64,000 nucleotides of DNA from Lanius collurio (GCA_020086605.1 JACBWW010000020.1:16770776-16834775), one strand, 5' to 3'; shown: positions 10,801-24,590, counted from the stretch's first letter. Program-made: numbers and translations. Notes: generated from the letters alone by a model not told the origin.

Positions 10801-13800
10801 ATGGAATAATATGCTTAGCCCAGGACATTTTCTGTACACAGAGCTACATGGAGCTACATGAAGCAACGTTGTGTTATGTTCTGTGCAAGGGTCTGGTGAC
10901 ACATAAAAACACTTTTTTTTTTTTTTTATTTGGTAAGAGTTCTTGGGAGACCACCTTGTAAGTCTCTTACTGTGCAAGAATTTTAGTTCTGAGGAGCTTA
11001 TCAATGTCAGAGCTTTTCTGAGTTCTGCTTAGTAACACAGATTTGTGAACTCAGGAGTTTTTAGTGAGTTGTTTTTGATAATCTAAAGTTTGGATGCAGA
11101 TATTAATTCATACTAGAGTAAGCTTTATGACTTTATGGCATTACATTAACAAACCATCCTTATTGATATTCAGTGGGAAGCTTGGAGGTAATACTCAAGC
11201 AATAATGGCTAATTGTTGTCCTAGCTATTCTTTTGAGTTGATGGTTAGTTGACTTCCTTACTTTTCATCATGCTTTCCCATAAGGGTACAGTTGTATCCC
11301 AGATCCTTCAGTTCATGCAAAGAGGGTGAGATTGCAGGCTAAATGCACTTGAACCGAAGAAACAACATGCACGTGTCCTGTGCATTCTGGTTCAGATCAA
11401 TGCAAGCAGGCATTTCTCACCACACTAGAGTTTATGAGATGGAAAAATCCTGTTTATTTATCCTGGTTGTTACATCTCAGATCTATATAAATCCCATTTT
11501 CTTAAAGTGTTCTACTTTTGGTTTCAGGTACAAGTCTCATTGGATTTTCCCATACATCAGTGCTTTTACTTACCTCAGTAAAGGTGGCCTGACAGTCGTT
11601 GCTGCAAAAAAATCCTTTTCTGTTCAGTGAATTTTGATGTAAATCTCAGAGATTTCCTCCTATGTTTGATAATAAATTTCTACAGCTTTGACTCAATGCA
11701 TAAATAATGAATGCTGTAAAACTGAAAATACTCATACTTCTTCAGTTTGGAAAAGTATAGAAGCTGTCAACAATGACTTGCCATCTTCAGAATGTACTGT
11801 ATGTGTTTACTATAAGACATAAAGTTATTTAATTGACAACACATTCTAATACATGTATTTCAACAAGTATAGTTTATTAAAGGTAAGAGCAGGAGTAACT
11901 GGAAATAGTGGTCTAGAAAGAGCGGTGTGGATAAAACCAGGGAATGAAAAATGCTGAGAGTTCCTGCTTTTAGCACTGCCTGGGTTTGGAGACAATAGGT
12001 CATGCAGATCTCTAGTTTATTTAATATGGTAGCAAGTGAGGTCATTTTATTTCCTTCTCAGTGGTATATTGCACACTAAAGCAGAGGTGGTATGTGGCCT
12101 ATGATTCAGAGTGCTTTTCAGACTTTCTATTTTGGAGACTCACAGTTTGGAGAATGAAAGAAAATCGATAGCAGCTCTGCAGAAAAAAAAATCTTAGCAA
12201 GCTACTCAAAAAGGTTGCCAACTGTAATGTTCTCAGGATTTTAGTAGTGGATGCTATTAGGCTCATCACTTCAGGATTTTGTTCCTCTGAAGTGTAAACA
12301 TAAAATACACACAATATACTTTACTGGTAAACTGACTGGAAGGAAATAAAGCCAAGTACAGCAAAGAGAAGGATGCAGTCCATTTCCAGAAACGATGTGT
12401 TCTCTTCCACATACCCAGACTGAAGGTACTGATTTCAGGTCAAGTATGGCACAAGGTTTTTAGAGTTGCTGGTATGCCCTGACATACCATGAGCTTTTTC
12501 CATATACTTCTGTAATTAAGTTAGCTTATGCACTAAATACTGTGTAGTCCACAATTTTACAAACTCTTTTCTTGAACTTCTAGCTAATTTTCTTTGGAAA
12601 TCGCTAGGGAAAAGAAACCATGCCAAGAATTCATCATAAAGCCTTTAGAATTGGAGTATTTTCATTTACGCTATTAGAGAGGGGCTGATGGTCTTCCTTT
12701 TTGACTAGAATTGTGACAACTGAATGGAGATTCAGTTATCAGACAAAAGCACTCCATATTTGGATGTAGAGTTTAGATAGGAAATAAAACTATGAAGAAA
12801 AATAGTGAATATATTATACACCCTCCTGAATGTCCCATGTATCTCCCTGTTCCACAACACTCATTGTGCTGCTGTCACTTCAGGAACTGTAAGCAGAACC
12901 AGCAGTTGTTATGAAGTTAGTAACAGCTCCCATGTGACCCTTGGAAAGGACTTGATTTATGAGGGAGAGAATATAGATAGGGGACAACCATTGTTTAATG
13001 TTGTGGAGTTTTGAAGAAAATTGTTGCATTTTCTTATAAAATGAAGATGTTTTTCCATGTAAACTGTAGTGTGATAGAAGAGCTGTTCTCTCAGCTCTCT
13101 CTGGCTTTAGGCCTATCAGTTATAATTTGAACAGGCTGCTTGAATCTAGTTTTATATCTTCCAAAAATAAGGTATGCACACTTAGATGGAGGTCACTAGG
13201 ATCTGTGAAAGTTCTAACACAAATACAGAGCAGATCTTAAGTCAGTTTCACCAAAATTCAATTCAATTACAGCCTGCTTGTTTACCTCAGCAGAGAGTCA
13301 GACCACCCCTCTTCTCTACAAACCTTAGTTATTTCTGAGGTTTTCACAACCTAATGTCCAAGAAGATTTGAGGTTCTGTCCTCAGTCTTGCCTTTTTCTT
13401 ATCTCAATAGCTCACCTCACCATTCCTGCTCAGTGCTGTGATACCAGGTGCCCAGGTCTGGGGTCATATAAAGTTGAGTTGTTTATATAATTTCTCACCA
13501 ATTGTCATGCTGTTAACCTGATCTCATCTTTGATCTTGTTCACCAGGATGTCATGAGTTTCTAGCTTAACTCATACAGTTTCTCCTGTATTAACTTTGTG
13601 TTTCACTTTAAGAATTAGAATCGTTATTCTTCCATGTAGTTTATCCATCCTTCCATTACGACTTCTGCACTTCAATTGTGAATTATTCCCATTTCACTAG
13701 GTTTTAGTTTTGTTCAGAGTAATTGTATTATTCCTGAGTCTACCTTAAGAAGGTTATTTAATGTCTTGTATGTTTGTGTGAGTGCAGAGAGAAAAAATGC

Positions 13801-16800
13801 TTGCAATTTGTAGTCAGAATCATTACAGTAGTTATAGATTGTGATGTGTCTTTGTTTTTATTCAGTAGGATTTTTCCATAGTTTATATATGTTTTTATTG
13901 ATTTGAGATTTGAATACAAGTTGTACTGCTTGAGAGGGTTTTGCATAAAATTCAGTAGTGCAAAATGCTGTTGCCATTTTCTCATGGAAAAATAAATTAG
14001 AACTGAATGTTTCATTTATTGAAAAGGGGATGGAGAGAAATTGTTTTTCCTTCCAAGTAAATTATTTTCAGTTGTCAGATTGCAAAGCTCCAAGTAAGAA
14101 TATCATATGGATCATCTGTTTTCTTATATCCCCAGCTGCCTTTCAGATCTACTCTGGCAGAATTTCTTGTGGTAGATTCTATAAATTGCATGGGTTGAAG
14201 TAATTTAAAATAAAGATTTTTAGGATACAGTTTTTCAGAAGTATTCAGAACTGTATTCTTTCCAGTGTTTCTGAAGAGTTTTCCTGCTGATATCAATACA
14301 GCAAAATTTGGCTTGTGATGAATAGTTTGAAAATCCCAATACTGGTTACTAAAATAAACATCTTTTATATTCCTTAATCTCTTCAAGTGGCAAGGGTGTG
14401 TTTGCTTCAGCCAGGTAATTTGGATTAATCACACAGAAACTCTTGTAATGTAATTTCATACTTATATCATGAAGCCAACAGGAAAAAAACATTTTATTAC
14501 CCTGTCTGCACTGAAAGAATACAGAACACACAGATGTGGTTGTAGACCATCTTTCTAGAAGTGTTAGTTCATGCCCTAGGTACCACCAAATACATTAGAA
14601 AATACAAATAGTCTTGTAGATATGAATTATTTAAAAGGCAGAAGCTTGATTTGAGAAAATTTTGTTACTCACAATGCAGTTTGTTAAGAACCTGAGCTAG
14701 TCCTGCGTAATACTTGACTGCTTGACTGAATTTTGTTTCCTAAAATACAGCTCTAGAGGTAGAGCTATTATTCACAGTTAATACCCATAGTCTGTAACAC
14801 ATTACAGTGCCAACCTGTAAATCAAAGCATCCACAGACATTAAGATTTTTAGGGAAGAAATAGATTCACACAGAGAATGGAAGACTCAATCTAGAACACA
14901 AGGACAATCTCAGAGTGTAGTGTGCATACCTGAATGTATCGTGGGGGCATCACAGGTTAAAAGAAAATCCTACTTAAACAATATGTAATTATTTGTAATT
15001 AAAACTAGATAGAATATACAGTTAAGATTATTAAACAAATGTACTTAGAAAATGATAGCTTGAGGAAACACCATGAGATGAGTGAAAGAGCGTGTACAGC
15101 CATCCTATACAGCAGTGTTTAGTTCCAATCTTACTTTGAACCTGGAAAGCTACCACAAATTTGACTTAAGTTTTTTAGGCTTGGAATGAAGAAAAGCGTA
15201 GATATGGTTGTGTGATCACTTCCAAAAAAGCGAAAGGAGAAAGCAAAGATTCAGCGGTTTGTGTTTCATATGTTCAGGAACCTTGAGAGTTTGGTTTGGT
15301 TTCTCTGCTTTAGAATACTTCAATAAACACTATTAACTGAGTATCTCTTAGTGTGGGAAATGTATTTTGTCAGTCTCTTAAAAAATGTTAACTGAAAGGG
15401 AAAAAAATCAAAGTGCCTGTTAAAGAGATGTTAAGTATTGTTTGAGACAACGTAAGTTTAATGATCTGTTCTACCAACAAAGTGTTGATATAAAGTGACT
15501 TACAAAATTTAAGTCAAAATGAGAATTAGTTGGTGTTTAAAGCTTATCTAGAGCTGATACAAATTTGGCAAAACCAGAACAAAACATAGAACAAAATGTG
15601 GACTTTTTGTGAAACTGAGTCTAGTCTGCATTGAAACTAAATTAGTTTTTCTTTTGTTCAATAGTTTATATAGCTAAACCAGAAACATTTTACACACCTC
15701 TCACATTCCTGGTCCATAATGTTAGCAAGAGGTGGGATATTCAACACCAGTCTTTTTGTTACCACTGTCTGTACATTTGTAGTTTGGGAGTCTAAAGTAC
15801 ACTTTGTTCACAGTCATAATCTACTAGAAGAATATCAAAAACATGAGCTATATGATTAAGTATATTACATAAAAATGCAGTAAAGTTGCTCTAAAAGTTC
15901 AACCTGGTATAATTTCCGCCTCCCCCCAAACCTTTTGCAGGCAGCTTGTCCAGAAAACGAGTTATTCATTTAGGTAAATGCTGTAAATCAGCTGGAAAAA
16001 ACAAAGGATAATATCGCCCCTGCCTGTTAGAAAAGCAGTGTGCAAATTCAGCAAAACCATCTTGAAGTTTAAAAAAAAAAAAAAAAGGTTATATTGGCTG
16101 TGGGGTTTCTGTGCTTATTTAACTAGAAACAGAGGCATTTGAGATCAGACACTCTTGGTTCCTTGTTCAGCTATTGCTCTGCTGAGCCCAGTGCTGGGGG
16201 GGTAGGCTACCTTCTTTGCCTTTTGCTTTTGATTCCAAGCTCTTTGGAGAAGGTCTGCTCTTGTAAACATGTATATTGAAAGGATCTGCACTCAGAATGG
16301 GTGGCTATTCAAGATGAATCTGGACAAAGGTAGGGGACTCATCAAGAATGTAGGTCTCAGCAGGTCCTGCTTCTATGGGGCATTATGTCTTCAGAAGGGA
16401 GCTAGGGAGTGAGGAGGGAACATAATGGAAATGGTTGGGGCCTCACTATAATGGTATATCTGTGGCAGTATCCTCTTAGACATTTGTAGAACAGGAGAAG
16501 ACTACATTTTTCTCACTTAGGACTTCATTTTCTGTTATCTCCGTGGAGCTGCAAATCTATAAAGGGACGTGATCAATGCAGTGTGAAAAAACTCCACTGT
16601 AATTTATATAGAATCAGCCCTTGTTGTGGTTGCAGAAAGGAACACGGTAAACAAACCTGTAGAGAACACAATAAAACTGCAGCCTTCTTGCAGAATGCAA
16701 ATTAATCTGCTTAAACCTAATTTTTGGGGAGAGTTTGTGCCATGGAATCTGAGTATATCCTAAGGGACCTGGTTCTCTAGAGTGGTGGGCATTCAGCAGC

Positions 16801-19106
16801 AGCGCAGGGTGTATAGTACTAATTATCTTATCACAAAGATAATTTTGATCTTCTGCAACTCTCTCATAGCTGGAATTGTGTGTTAAACAATAGGAGGAGC
16901 AAATATGTCTCCTTATAATTATACTTCTATAAATAACTGATTTTACTGCATTGAGAAAATTAATTCCTTCTGGTGTTATCCATTACCTCACTGTAGCCTT
17001 TGTGCCACTGCCAGACACCTTGGCTGCCCAAGGGCAAAAGTGTCCTTTTGTTTAATGATATGCTGGTGTCCCATTTATTCAGGGCATCGTAATTGTTAGG
17101 CTTGCTGCACATGGCAACAGAGATGTTTTTTCCCTAGTGATAGTTTATAGGGTTTACCCTGACTCACAACAACTTGAAAGAAGCTTCCCTAAATCCCAGA
17201 AATGGCAAAATTCTAATGAAGTGTTACCTATAGGCCTTTCAGACCTAATGAATTGCAACAGAAAGGCTTTTTGTCTTGTGAGCAGAATGTTAGTGTATCA
17301 AATCTAGGATATTTTGTATAATGTAGACTTTACCTTTTTCAATTTCAACACCTAAATCATGAGTTGGCCTGAAAGAATGAAAACCTAAAACACATTGAGT
17401 GACAAAATGCTGAACCATACTACTGAAAAGCAAAACCACAGCATTTTATTATCAACAAAATGGAATACCACCCCCCCCCCCAATTACCTTAAATTATTAG
17501 AAATGACTTTTTGTAATCTAGTTTTTTTTTTTTTTTTTTTTTTCAGTTTTGAAAATCTTAAACTTACACAAAGCACGGGAGCGAGGGAAGAAAATTATCC
17601 AGAGGGTTGCATTAAGGTTTGCATGGTGCATTGTATAGGGTCCAGATCCACTGTTAAAACAACTAAGGTTAATAATCAGCACTGAGGTAATGTGGAGTTG
17701 GTAAGATGGCACTGGAGAAAAAAAAACTATCAACTTTCTCCTCTTTGCCTTTATTTTGTAACTCAAAAAACCTGACAGCTGAGATATTTCCTAAATAGTT
17801 GCTAGTAATAGTAATCTCATTTTAGAATGACTGCAGGTTTATGCCAGTACCTGGTGATTCTTTTCTTGTTGAGACAGGCATCTGGTGCACAGTTTTGTAC
17901 TCATCTAATCTCTTATGCTGGGAACAAGCATACAGGTACATTTTGTTCTCAGAATAATTTTTGAAGAGGTTTCAAAATCATTCAGGTATGATCCTTCACC
18001 ATCGGTGTTCACACTATCCTACCCTCTACCTTACTCTTTTCTACATGTAAAACATTTAGCAAGTAAACAGAAAGAACCCCACTAACCTTCCCTTCTCATT
18101 CCAGCACAAGGGCAGGGAACTCACCACCACCATAGTGTAACACAGAAGATAATTTTCAGCTGATATTGAAATACCAAGAGACAAAAATAACTGCATGTAA
18201 AGTATCATATAATCATACCTCCAAGGACTTTTGTTACTAGAAAATAGGTCAATTTGTGCTATTTTTGAGGATGCTTGGGACCTTTCTGGTAACTATCCTG
18301 TTGGCTTGGCAATATTCAAATTATGATTCTATTTAAAAAATAACACCTGGGTACATTTGCTGTTAGGTAGATGGAGGACAAAAATCCTAATGAACTTCTA
18401 ATTGAGTGAAACATGGCTGGCCCTCATTTGTGCTCCTACTGATCAATTCCTCTGGTTTAGCAGCTCCTACAGCTGCATACAAATTCAGGGTACCAGAAGC
18501 CTTTTTTAAGAATCCTGCCAATTTGGTTTAACTACCTAAACTTCTTGTACATTTTCTATGTTCCTAATTTAAATTGGCAGTGCTTGTGAATGGTATCCGG
18601 TTGTCAACACTAGAGAAAAGAACCATTCCTGCTCTTCCCTGAACTAGTACAGTGTGAGCTTTCTCATCTGGTGATGCAGGATGGTTGGGATGAAGAGGAA
18701 GGAAATAGTCCCATCTTTCATCTAATTTTTTTTTTTTTTTCTGGAGGACAGTGCTGAATAACTAAATCCCTTCTATCACAGAGCAAAGGTTCACTGTAAC
18801 ATATCCCACAGCATATCTGGACCATCTTATTTGACTGCTAAAGGGCAATTAATTCCTCATAGAATTGTCTTCATACTAATAATGTCATCAAGACCAGAGT
18901 GGCCAAAAAAGTATGTTCTGAAGTATTTGCTCTTAATTGAATTCCATAAATCTATTGTCAAGGTTTCTTTGTCTTACCATCAAGTCAACCCCAGCTGGCA
19001 ACTAAATACCACATAGCCCCTAATTCACCTCCCCCCACCTCTGGTTAAACTTTGTGGGTTAAGAACATTTTAATAATTGAAACAAAATATTGTAGTAATA
19101 TAAAAA
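7881..19106. other. Long noncoding stretch downstream of the snoRNA host gene
   Basis: No exon was recognised. Low-complexity tracts include A16 at 16071-16086, a C12 run at 17470-17481 and a T22 run at 17522-17543. A 117-codon plus frame at 8863-9216 overlaps possible old repeat sequence and has no domain. In mammals this interval between DANCR and RASL11B has no conserved protein-coding gene, so emptiness is expected. Confidence 0.6.
9050..9200. repeat. Possible ancient LINE/CR1-related fragment
   Basis: The block 'cattaaatttcatctgctg' followed by 'ctgtccacaaggatcttgtc' resembles a segment I have seen repeatedly in amniote genomes as an old interspersed repeat. The family cannot be fixed by eye. 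Confidence 0.3.
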
Positions 19107-19130
19107 GGAGAGAGAGAGAGGGAGAGAGGA
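19107..19130. repeat. GA-rich simple repeat
   Basis: A short (GA)n tract lies just left of the ERV remnant. It is probably a microsatellite. Confidence 0.8.
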
Positions 19131-19194
19131 ATAAATCCCAGAAGAAACAACTGATGCACTGCACCATTGCTCATCTCTTGCTAAATGATGCCCA

Positions 19195-19510
19195 GCTCAT
19201 CCCTGAGCAGTGACCAGCAGCCCCCAGCCAGCTTCCCTCCTGCCAACTCCTGGCAGTTTGTGTACTGAGTGTGACAATCTGTGCTATGGAATATCCCTTT
19301 GGCTAGTTGAGGTCAGATGTCCTGGGCATACTCCCTCTGGCTTCTTGTGTACCTGCAGAAATGAGAAACTGAGAAGTTCTTTACTTAGAGTAAGCACTGC
19401 TCAGTAACAACCAAAATATCAGTGTTTTATTAGCATGATTCTCAGACTGAATCCAAAACACAGCCCTGTGCCTGTTGCTAAGAAGAAAACAAACTCTATC
19501 CCAGCTGAAA
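19195..19510 (-). mobile_element. LTR of an ERVL-like element (left copy)
   Basis: This block matches 21240-21490 in the same orientation. Shared landmarks are 'gaatatccctttggc' followed by 'agtt', then 'gtaagcactgctcagtaaca', then 'tgaatccaaaacacag'. Being downstream of the minus-strand pol remnant it would be the 3' LTR. The two copies differ at roughly a quarter of positions by eye, so the insertion is old or the copies do not come from one event. Edges are approximate. Confidence 0.7.
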
Positions 19511-19939
19511 CCAGGGCAGTATCCACCCCTTATTCCATATCATTTATATCATGCCAGGTCCCATGCTTTCCAATGCACCATTAACTCTCCTGTCTTTTGA
19601 TGGCTGGGTACACAGCTATCACACCCTTAGTCTGTCGACAATGTCTATAGAAGTCTGTTGAGTTCCTTTTGTTTGTGACCTGGAGCTCCTTCCATCATAA
19701 GGGTCTGTGGTGTGTGGGTTTGGACTGTTGCATGTTGAAGCCAATTCTGATTCTGTCACTGCTGCACTTGTCCAGTTTTATTAAAGTTCCTTCTTTATTA
19801 ACATGATGATCAAAAGGGAGTCAGGTTCTAACCCTCAAATCTGGAATGGTGGATGCAGGTACCTAGTGTGGTGATGGGCATAAATCCACCAAGGAAATTA
19901 TAATATGCCACATTATACAGCAATTAACATCATATGTTT

Positions 19940-21160
19940 TAGTTCACTGATCATTCTCACCCAGAATCAAAACCCCTTGAGGCACGTACCGGACCTCTCC
20001 ATCCTCCCATGTTACCCACCAAGTGCACCCAGGTCCCTGAACGGTAGCAATCCCATGGACAGGTTTGCCTTTCCCTAAGGCAGAAATAACCCAGTCCTTT
20101 TTGCTCAGCCTATTTTTAATGTGCACTGTGGGAACTCTATCCCCTTCTAAAGTACATAACAGTCTTGTTTGAGCATGACCAGCCTGATTGGCAGATCCCT
20201 TAGTGTTGACTGAGGAGGTGGCCTTTGCTGAATGTGTATCCCAGTGTTTGAAGGTCCCACCACCCACTCCTCTCAGTGCAGTGTTTAACAGACCATTGCA
20301 TTCTTCAGTCTAGAGGCTGGTTCATGGTAGAGAATGTGATATACACGCTCAGTGCCACCCTCTTTGGCACAAGTGTCTATAAAGTTCTTTCAGATGGGAG
20401 TCCCAGTGTCTGCCAATTCTCTCTGTGGTACCATGTCTCCTTAAGGCTTGCCTTTCAAGGCCCAGGAGAGTATTCCAAGCAGTAACATGGGACACAGGAT
20501 ATACGTCCAGCCATCCAGTGGCTTCTTTTACCATGGTGCTTGCCTTGGTGGGTTTATGGGAGTGTGATATAGTCAATCTACCAGACCTCCCCATATTTAT
20601 ATTTCAGCCATCATCCTCCTTAACAGAGAGACTCCAATCACTCGGCTTTCTTAATTGCAGTGCATGTTTCACATTCATAGACAATCTGTGTGGTAATGTC
20701 CTTGGTTAAGTGCACTCCTTGGTCATGAACACACCTATATGTTGCATCTCTTGATGGCCCAGGGTGTCGTGGACTCACTGAGCTAGAAACCTTTATGTTT
20801 CCAGTGCAAATCCACCTGAGCCAATTCAGTCCTAGCAACCTGATCCACATGTTGGTTATTCTGTTGTTCTTCAGTGGTCTGACTCCTGGGCACATGAGCA
20901 TCTATCTACATGATGTACCTTCATAACCAAATTGTCCATCCAGGCCACAATAGAGTAGCCCAGATGGCTTTACCTCTGCACTGCCAATTTTTCTGCTTCC
21001 ATTGCTGCAATCACCCCCACAGGGCATTTGCCACCAGCCGTGAATCAGTACAGAGGTGAAGTATTGGCCATTTTTTCTTTTTCAGCAATGTCTGAACCCA
21101 GCTGGATGGTTTTCACCTCTACAAACTGACTTACCTTTTCCTTCAGCAGTTTTCACACAT
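19940..21160 (-). pseudogene. Decayed ERVL-like pol remnant (RNase H to integrase end)
   Basis: Three minus-strand open segments, in different frames, line up in the order of an endogenous retrovirus integrase. 20638-20901 holds a zinc-binding-like part with a CETC (C-x2-C) pair. 20349-20594 holds the start of the catalytic core with 'GWLDVYPV'. 19944-20267 holds the C-terminal domain with 'CTWWVTWEDGEVRYVPQG'. The sequence from about 20900 to 21150 looks like degraded RNase H. Frameshifts and stops separate the segments, and gag, protease, reverse transcriptase and env are absent. It cannot encode a working enzyme. LTR-like copies on both sides support a proviral origin with a large 5' internal deletion. 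Confidence 0.8.
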
Positions 21161-21239
21161 TGTCACAATGGATTTCATACAGTTGTCTTCCACCTGTGAT
21201 GCTTTTCTACAGCAGGACCCATGATTACACAAGGCATAT

Positions 21240-21490
21240 TGCTTCTCACTTACCAGTTTGCACACTGAGCATGACATTGTATGGTGTAGAATATCCCTTT
21301 GGCCAGTTCGGGTCAGCTCTCCTGGACATGCTCCATCACAGCTTCTTGTCCACCTGCTCACTGGTAAAGCATGGGAAACTGGAAAGTCCTTGAACTGGAG
21401 TAAGCACTCCTAAGCAACAAAACATTGGTGTGTCATCAACATTATTCTCACACTGAATTCAAAACACAGGCCTCTACCAGCTACTGAGAA
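21240..21490 (-). mobile_element. LTR of an ERVL-like element (right copy, partial)
   Basis: This is the second copy of the LTR block, with 'gtagaatatccctttggcc', 'gtaagcactcctaagcaaca' and 'tgaattcaaaacacag'. It would be the 5' LTR of the minus-strand element. Its outer part does not align with the left copy, so it looks truncated or rearranged. Confidence 0.65.
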
Positions 21491-24055
21491 GAGGGAGTGG
21501 TTTTCGCAACTGCTGCTGATATAATTACTCTAATTCAGATCTAAAACATTGCTCATTCATGTAAAGGAAACAAGTGTCCTCCACCTCCTCACAAATTCTC
21601 TCTATAGCTTCTCCTCAGCTGGCAAGTACCTCCTGTGCCCCTGCATCTCCCTGTCCAGAGCTGTCTCTGGGTTGTCGCTCCCAGTCCTGGCCTTTTAACA
21701 TGATACTTCACCTCCATCTACATCTTCTCCAGCAGAGAAGGGAAGGTAAACAGCAGGCTGAGTTAAATTATTTTCCCTCCAAAATGTCAGTTTTGTGCCT
21801 CTGACATGTCTTCTTCATGCTACCCACCATCACTTCTCTCCACCAGTTGGGTTTGGGAAATCCACATTCCTGCGTCTCAAGGTACAGAACACTTAGAAAA
21901 TAAGCAGAGTAATATGGACCCATGTGGAGGTACTTCTCCCCAAGGTCCCATGGGGAGGGACCCTGCAGGGTATGAGTCTGTCTCTGTCCCTGTCCCTGCT
22001 CCCATGTCACATGTGCCCCCTGCCATTTCCCGATTGGTTGGTTTTGTGTGCCAGGCCCTGGGAAGAGAGCAGGGTCCCATGACTGGGGTCTGCCTGGGAA
22101 CTCCAGCCATGCGGCTGGAGGAATAAAATCATCCCTGAACATCTACAGAAATATTGCTTCATCTTTCCTTCCAAGTTCATCACTGTCTTATACTTGTTGT
22201 AAGGATTCCCCATTACAGCAGACCCATATAAATCAAAAAAACCCCATGTACCTAAGGCAGTATTTACAAGCCAATTGTAAATTATTTTATTATTTACTGA
22301 TTCAATTGTGTATTTTTCACATAGATTCACTCAGCAAAAAATGTTTCTGCTTAAATCTATTGACAAGTTGAGGCAAAAGCACGTATTGCAAAATCACTTC
22401 CGTTAATGTTACAAAATTATTTTTTCTACTACTTTTGGGCTTTGGATCAGAAATGCTCTGTGTTGAATGTGTTGCCCGATGCCTGCTGTGTAATTAGGCA
22501 CTGATGTTTCAGCAAAAGAATGCTCTCTAACCGGCTACCAGACCAGCACACTCTCTGCTGCACCTGCACAGAGCTCCCTAATAAGGTTGCTCCAGTTGGC
22601 ACCTGAAGGAATGTGGTGTAGATCAGCAGCAAGTCACCAGTACAGTGGCTCCTCTGTATCCTCAGTTAAGCTGTAACTGATATACAAACAGGAAAAAAAG
22701 CTGACTTTTTGTTTGTGACAAGCCGTGCATAGAGTTAGAGCGGATTAGATTTGTATTTTGAAAAGAGCAAATTTCAGCGGCTCTGAAGTCATTTGGACTT
22801 GCTTCAGATCCTGCAACAATGGAAAAAGTTTGCAAATCTAAGCCCAAGCAATTTTAGAATTACTAGATTGGTTTTTTCTCTATAACCTGCATTTCTTCTC
22901 ATAGATAGGACCAAATTAATAGGCTCCCTTTTTATTATATGTAACAATCATAACCATTCTTCCAAAGTCATGTATTTTTTATAGCACTTTCTTTTGAGTA
23001 TAGATTGAAATTATTTGTCATATATTAACACTTATGATCTGTTAGGATCCAGGCCACATTCTGCTGAATGCGGCACACACGTTATGCTCAGGCAGTCTGC
23101 ATTTTGGTAAGTTATTCAAATAAAACATACTAATAGGAAAAGTATTTTACTTACCCAAATACAGGTCACTGTGGAATCACACAGACTAATATTTTGGCCA
23201 ATAGGATTCAGAGGGCCTGAATCACTATCTTAGTGACTGTCCCTTTTCACACTCCCTGTTACATCCTGTATCTTCATCAAATGTTACAGGTGATAGACCA
23301 GCAACTAAAAGGGTAATCATTATCCATAGCTCCCTTCATTTAGACAATTGACTGATCAAGATAGATATTACAAGGAAGACCAGATTAGTCCTCGAGGTAA
23401 TTCTTCTCAGATATCCCATGTACTTCTACTGAATTGTTATCAAGGAATCAGAAGAGAGTAAGGGCCAGAATGGGCCTGGGTGGCTGATTCTACAGCTTTT
23501 GGATGGTGTGGCTCTGTTAGCAGGTTGTGTGCCATGTAATGCTCATTTCTTCTATGCCCTGCTGTGCTAAAAAATATGCAGAACAGACTGAGACATCGTA
23601 TTGTCAGGGCAAATGTCATGTCATTACAAAGGCATAATAGCCTTTATAAAATCACAGCCTATAATTTTTTTTCCCTTTCTAATATCTTAAAACCAGATAA
23701 GCCCATACTGAAAAGCTTTCAAATATCCTTCTGCTTCAGCTCTCCAGACAACAGACCACTGGGACTATGTTGCTGCGAACAGACCACATCTCTAAGTGAC
23801 TTGAAAATCTTTCCTGACTAGAGATGTTTCCCTGACTCAAGTCTAGACTTGTGATAATGCAGCCCTTTTTGGAAGCACTTTTACTGTGATATCTGAGTAG
23901 TTTTGGAGTTTTGAGTCTATTTATGCTCTCTGTGATAAAGTTACCCAGATATGGCAGCAAGGGAATCAGACAAGAATCTCAGAAATCAAAGATTACCAAA
24001 ATATGCCACACCTTGTTAATGTTTTGCTAATAGTATGGATGCATTTTTACCTTTT
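21491..24055. other. Noncoding, nothing firm
   Basis: Overlapping open frames at 21768-22371 on both strands come from a GC-richer, low-complexity patch ('ctgtctctgtccctgtccct') and show no domain. No gene recognised. Confidence 0.55.
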
Positions 24056-24105
24056 TTGGGGGGAGAGGAGGGGGTGGGAATAGGGGGGAGGGCAGGTGGG
24101 GGCAA
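24056..24105 (+). repeat. G-rich tract with quadruplex potential
   Basis: Within 50 bases there are six or more G runs of three or longer, starting with G6 at 24058-24063 and ending with a G5 run near 24102. The loops are short (1-6 bases), so the classical G3+N1-7 quadruplex pattern is met. It lies in AT-rich intergenic DNA. Confidence 0.8.
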
Positions 24106-24520
24106 GTTTTGTTTTGCTTACATTCCTAGATACCCTCATCTTATCACGAGATTTAAAATCACAACCTGAGTTAAATCCCCCTCCATTTTTAGTTTTGTTG
24201 TTAGCACTGAAGTATTATTTCATGTGTTTTGCAATGATTTAATTATTACCCTTTCACCCAAGGTGAAAGAAGACAACAGAGCATATTGTTTTCAGAATGT
24301 TATTTACAAGATTTTGCAAGAGCCATCCTCTGACCCAGGCTGTGTCTCCACCTTGGTAGGATGCACTTTTGCATGGGGGAACCTATAAAGGAGTCCCACT
24401 GTGACATGGTCTCAAGATCACCATGGCTGCAGTCTCAGAACATCCAGCTCTGGACAAATGATAGCCTTAGAAACCTTTCCTGTGACATCACTGCTGCAAA
24501 AATGGGCTCATAATGATATC

Positions 24521-24590
24521 AGCTGTGGAGGAGATGGCCATAAATGTGACATAGCCTGTGTGCTACATGGCATTTATGGTGGCATCAGCT
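24521..24590 (+). other. Imperfect hairpin, candidate structured RNA
   Basis: The arms 24538-24546 and 24571-24579 are perfect inverted repeats (CCATAAATG/CATTTATGG). GATG/CATC (24533-24536/24583-24586) extends the stem across a two-base bulge. An inner TAGC/GCTA (24552-24555/24562-24565) closes a six-base loop, and AGCTG/CAGCT at the ends (24521-24525/24586-24590) is a competing outer pairing. Size is pre-miRNA-like, but internal loops are large and no transcription unit is evident. Confidence 0.3.

Noticed and set aside
21768..22371. Five overlapping frames of about 77-124 codons on both strands
   Set aside because: Overlapping frames on both strands in low-complexity sequence indicate low stop density rather than coding.
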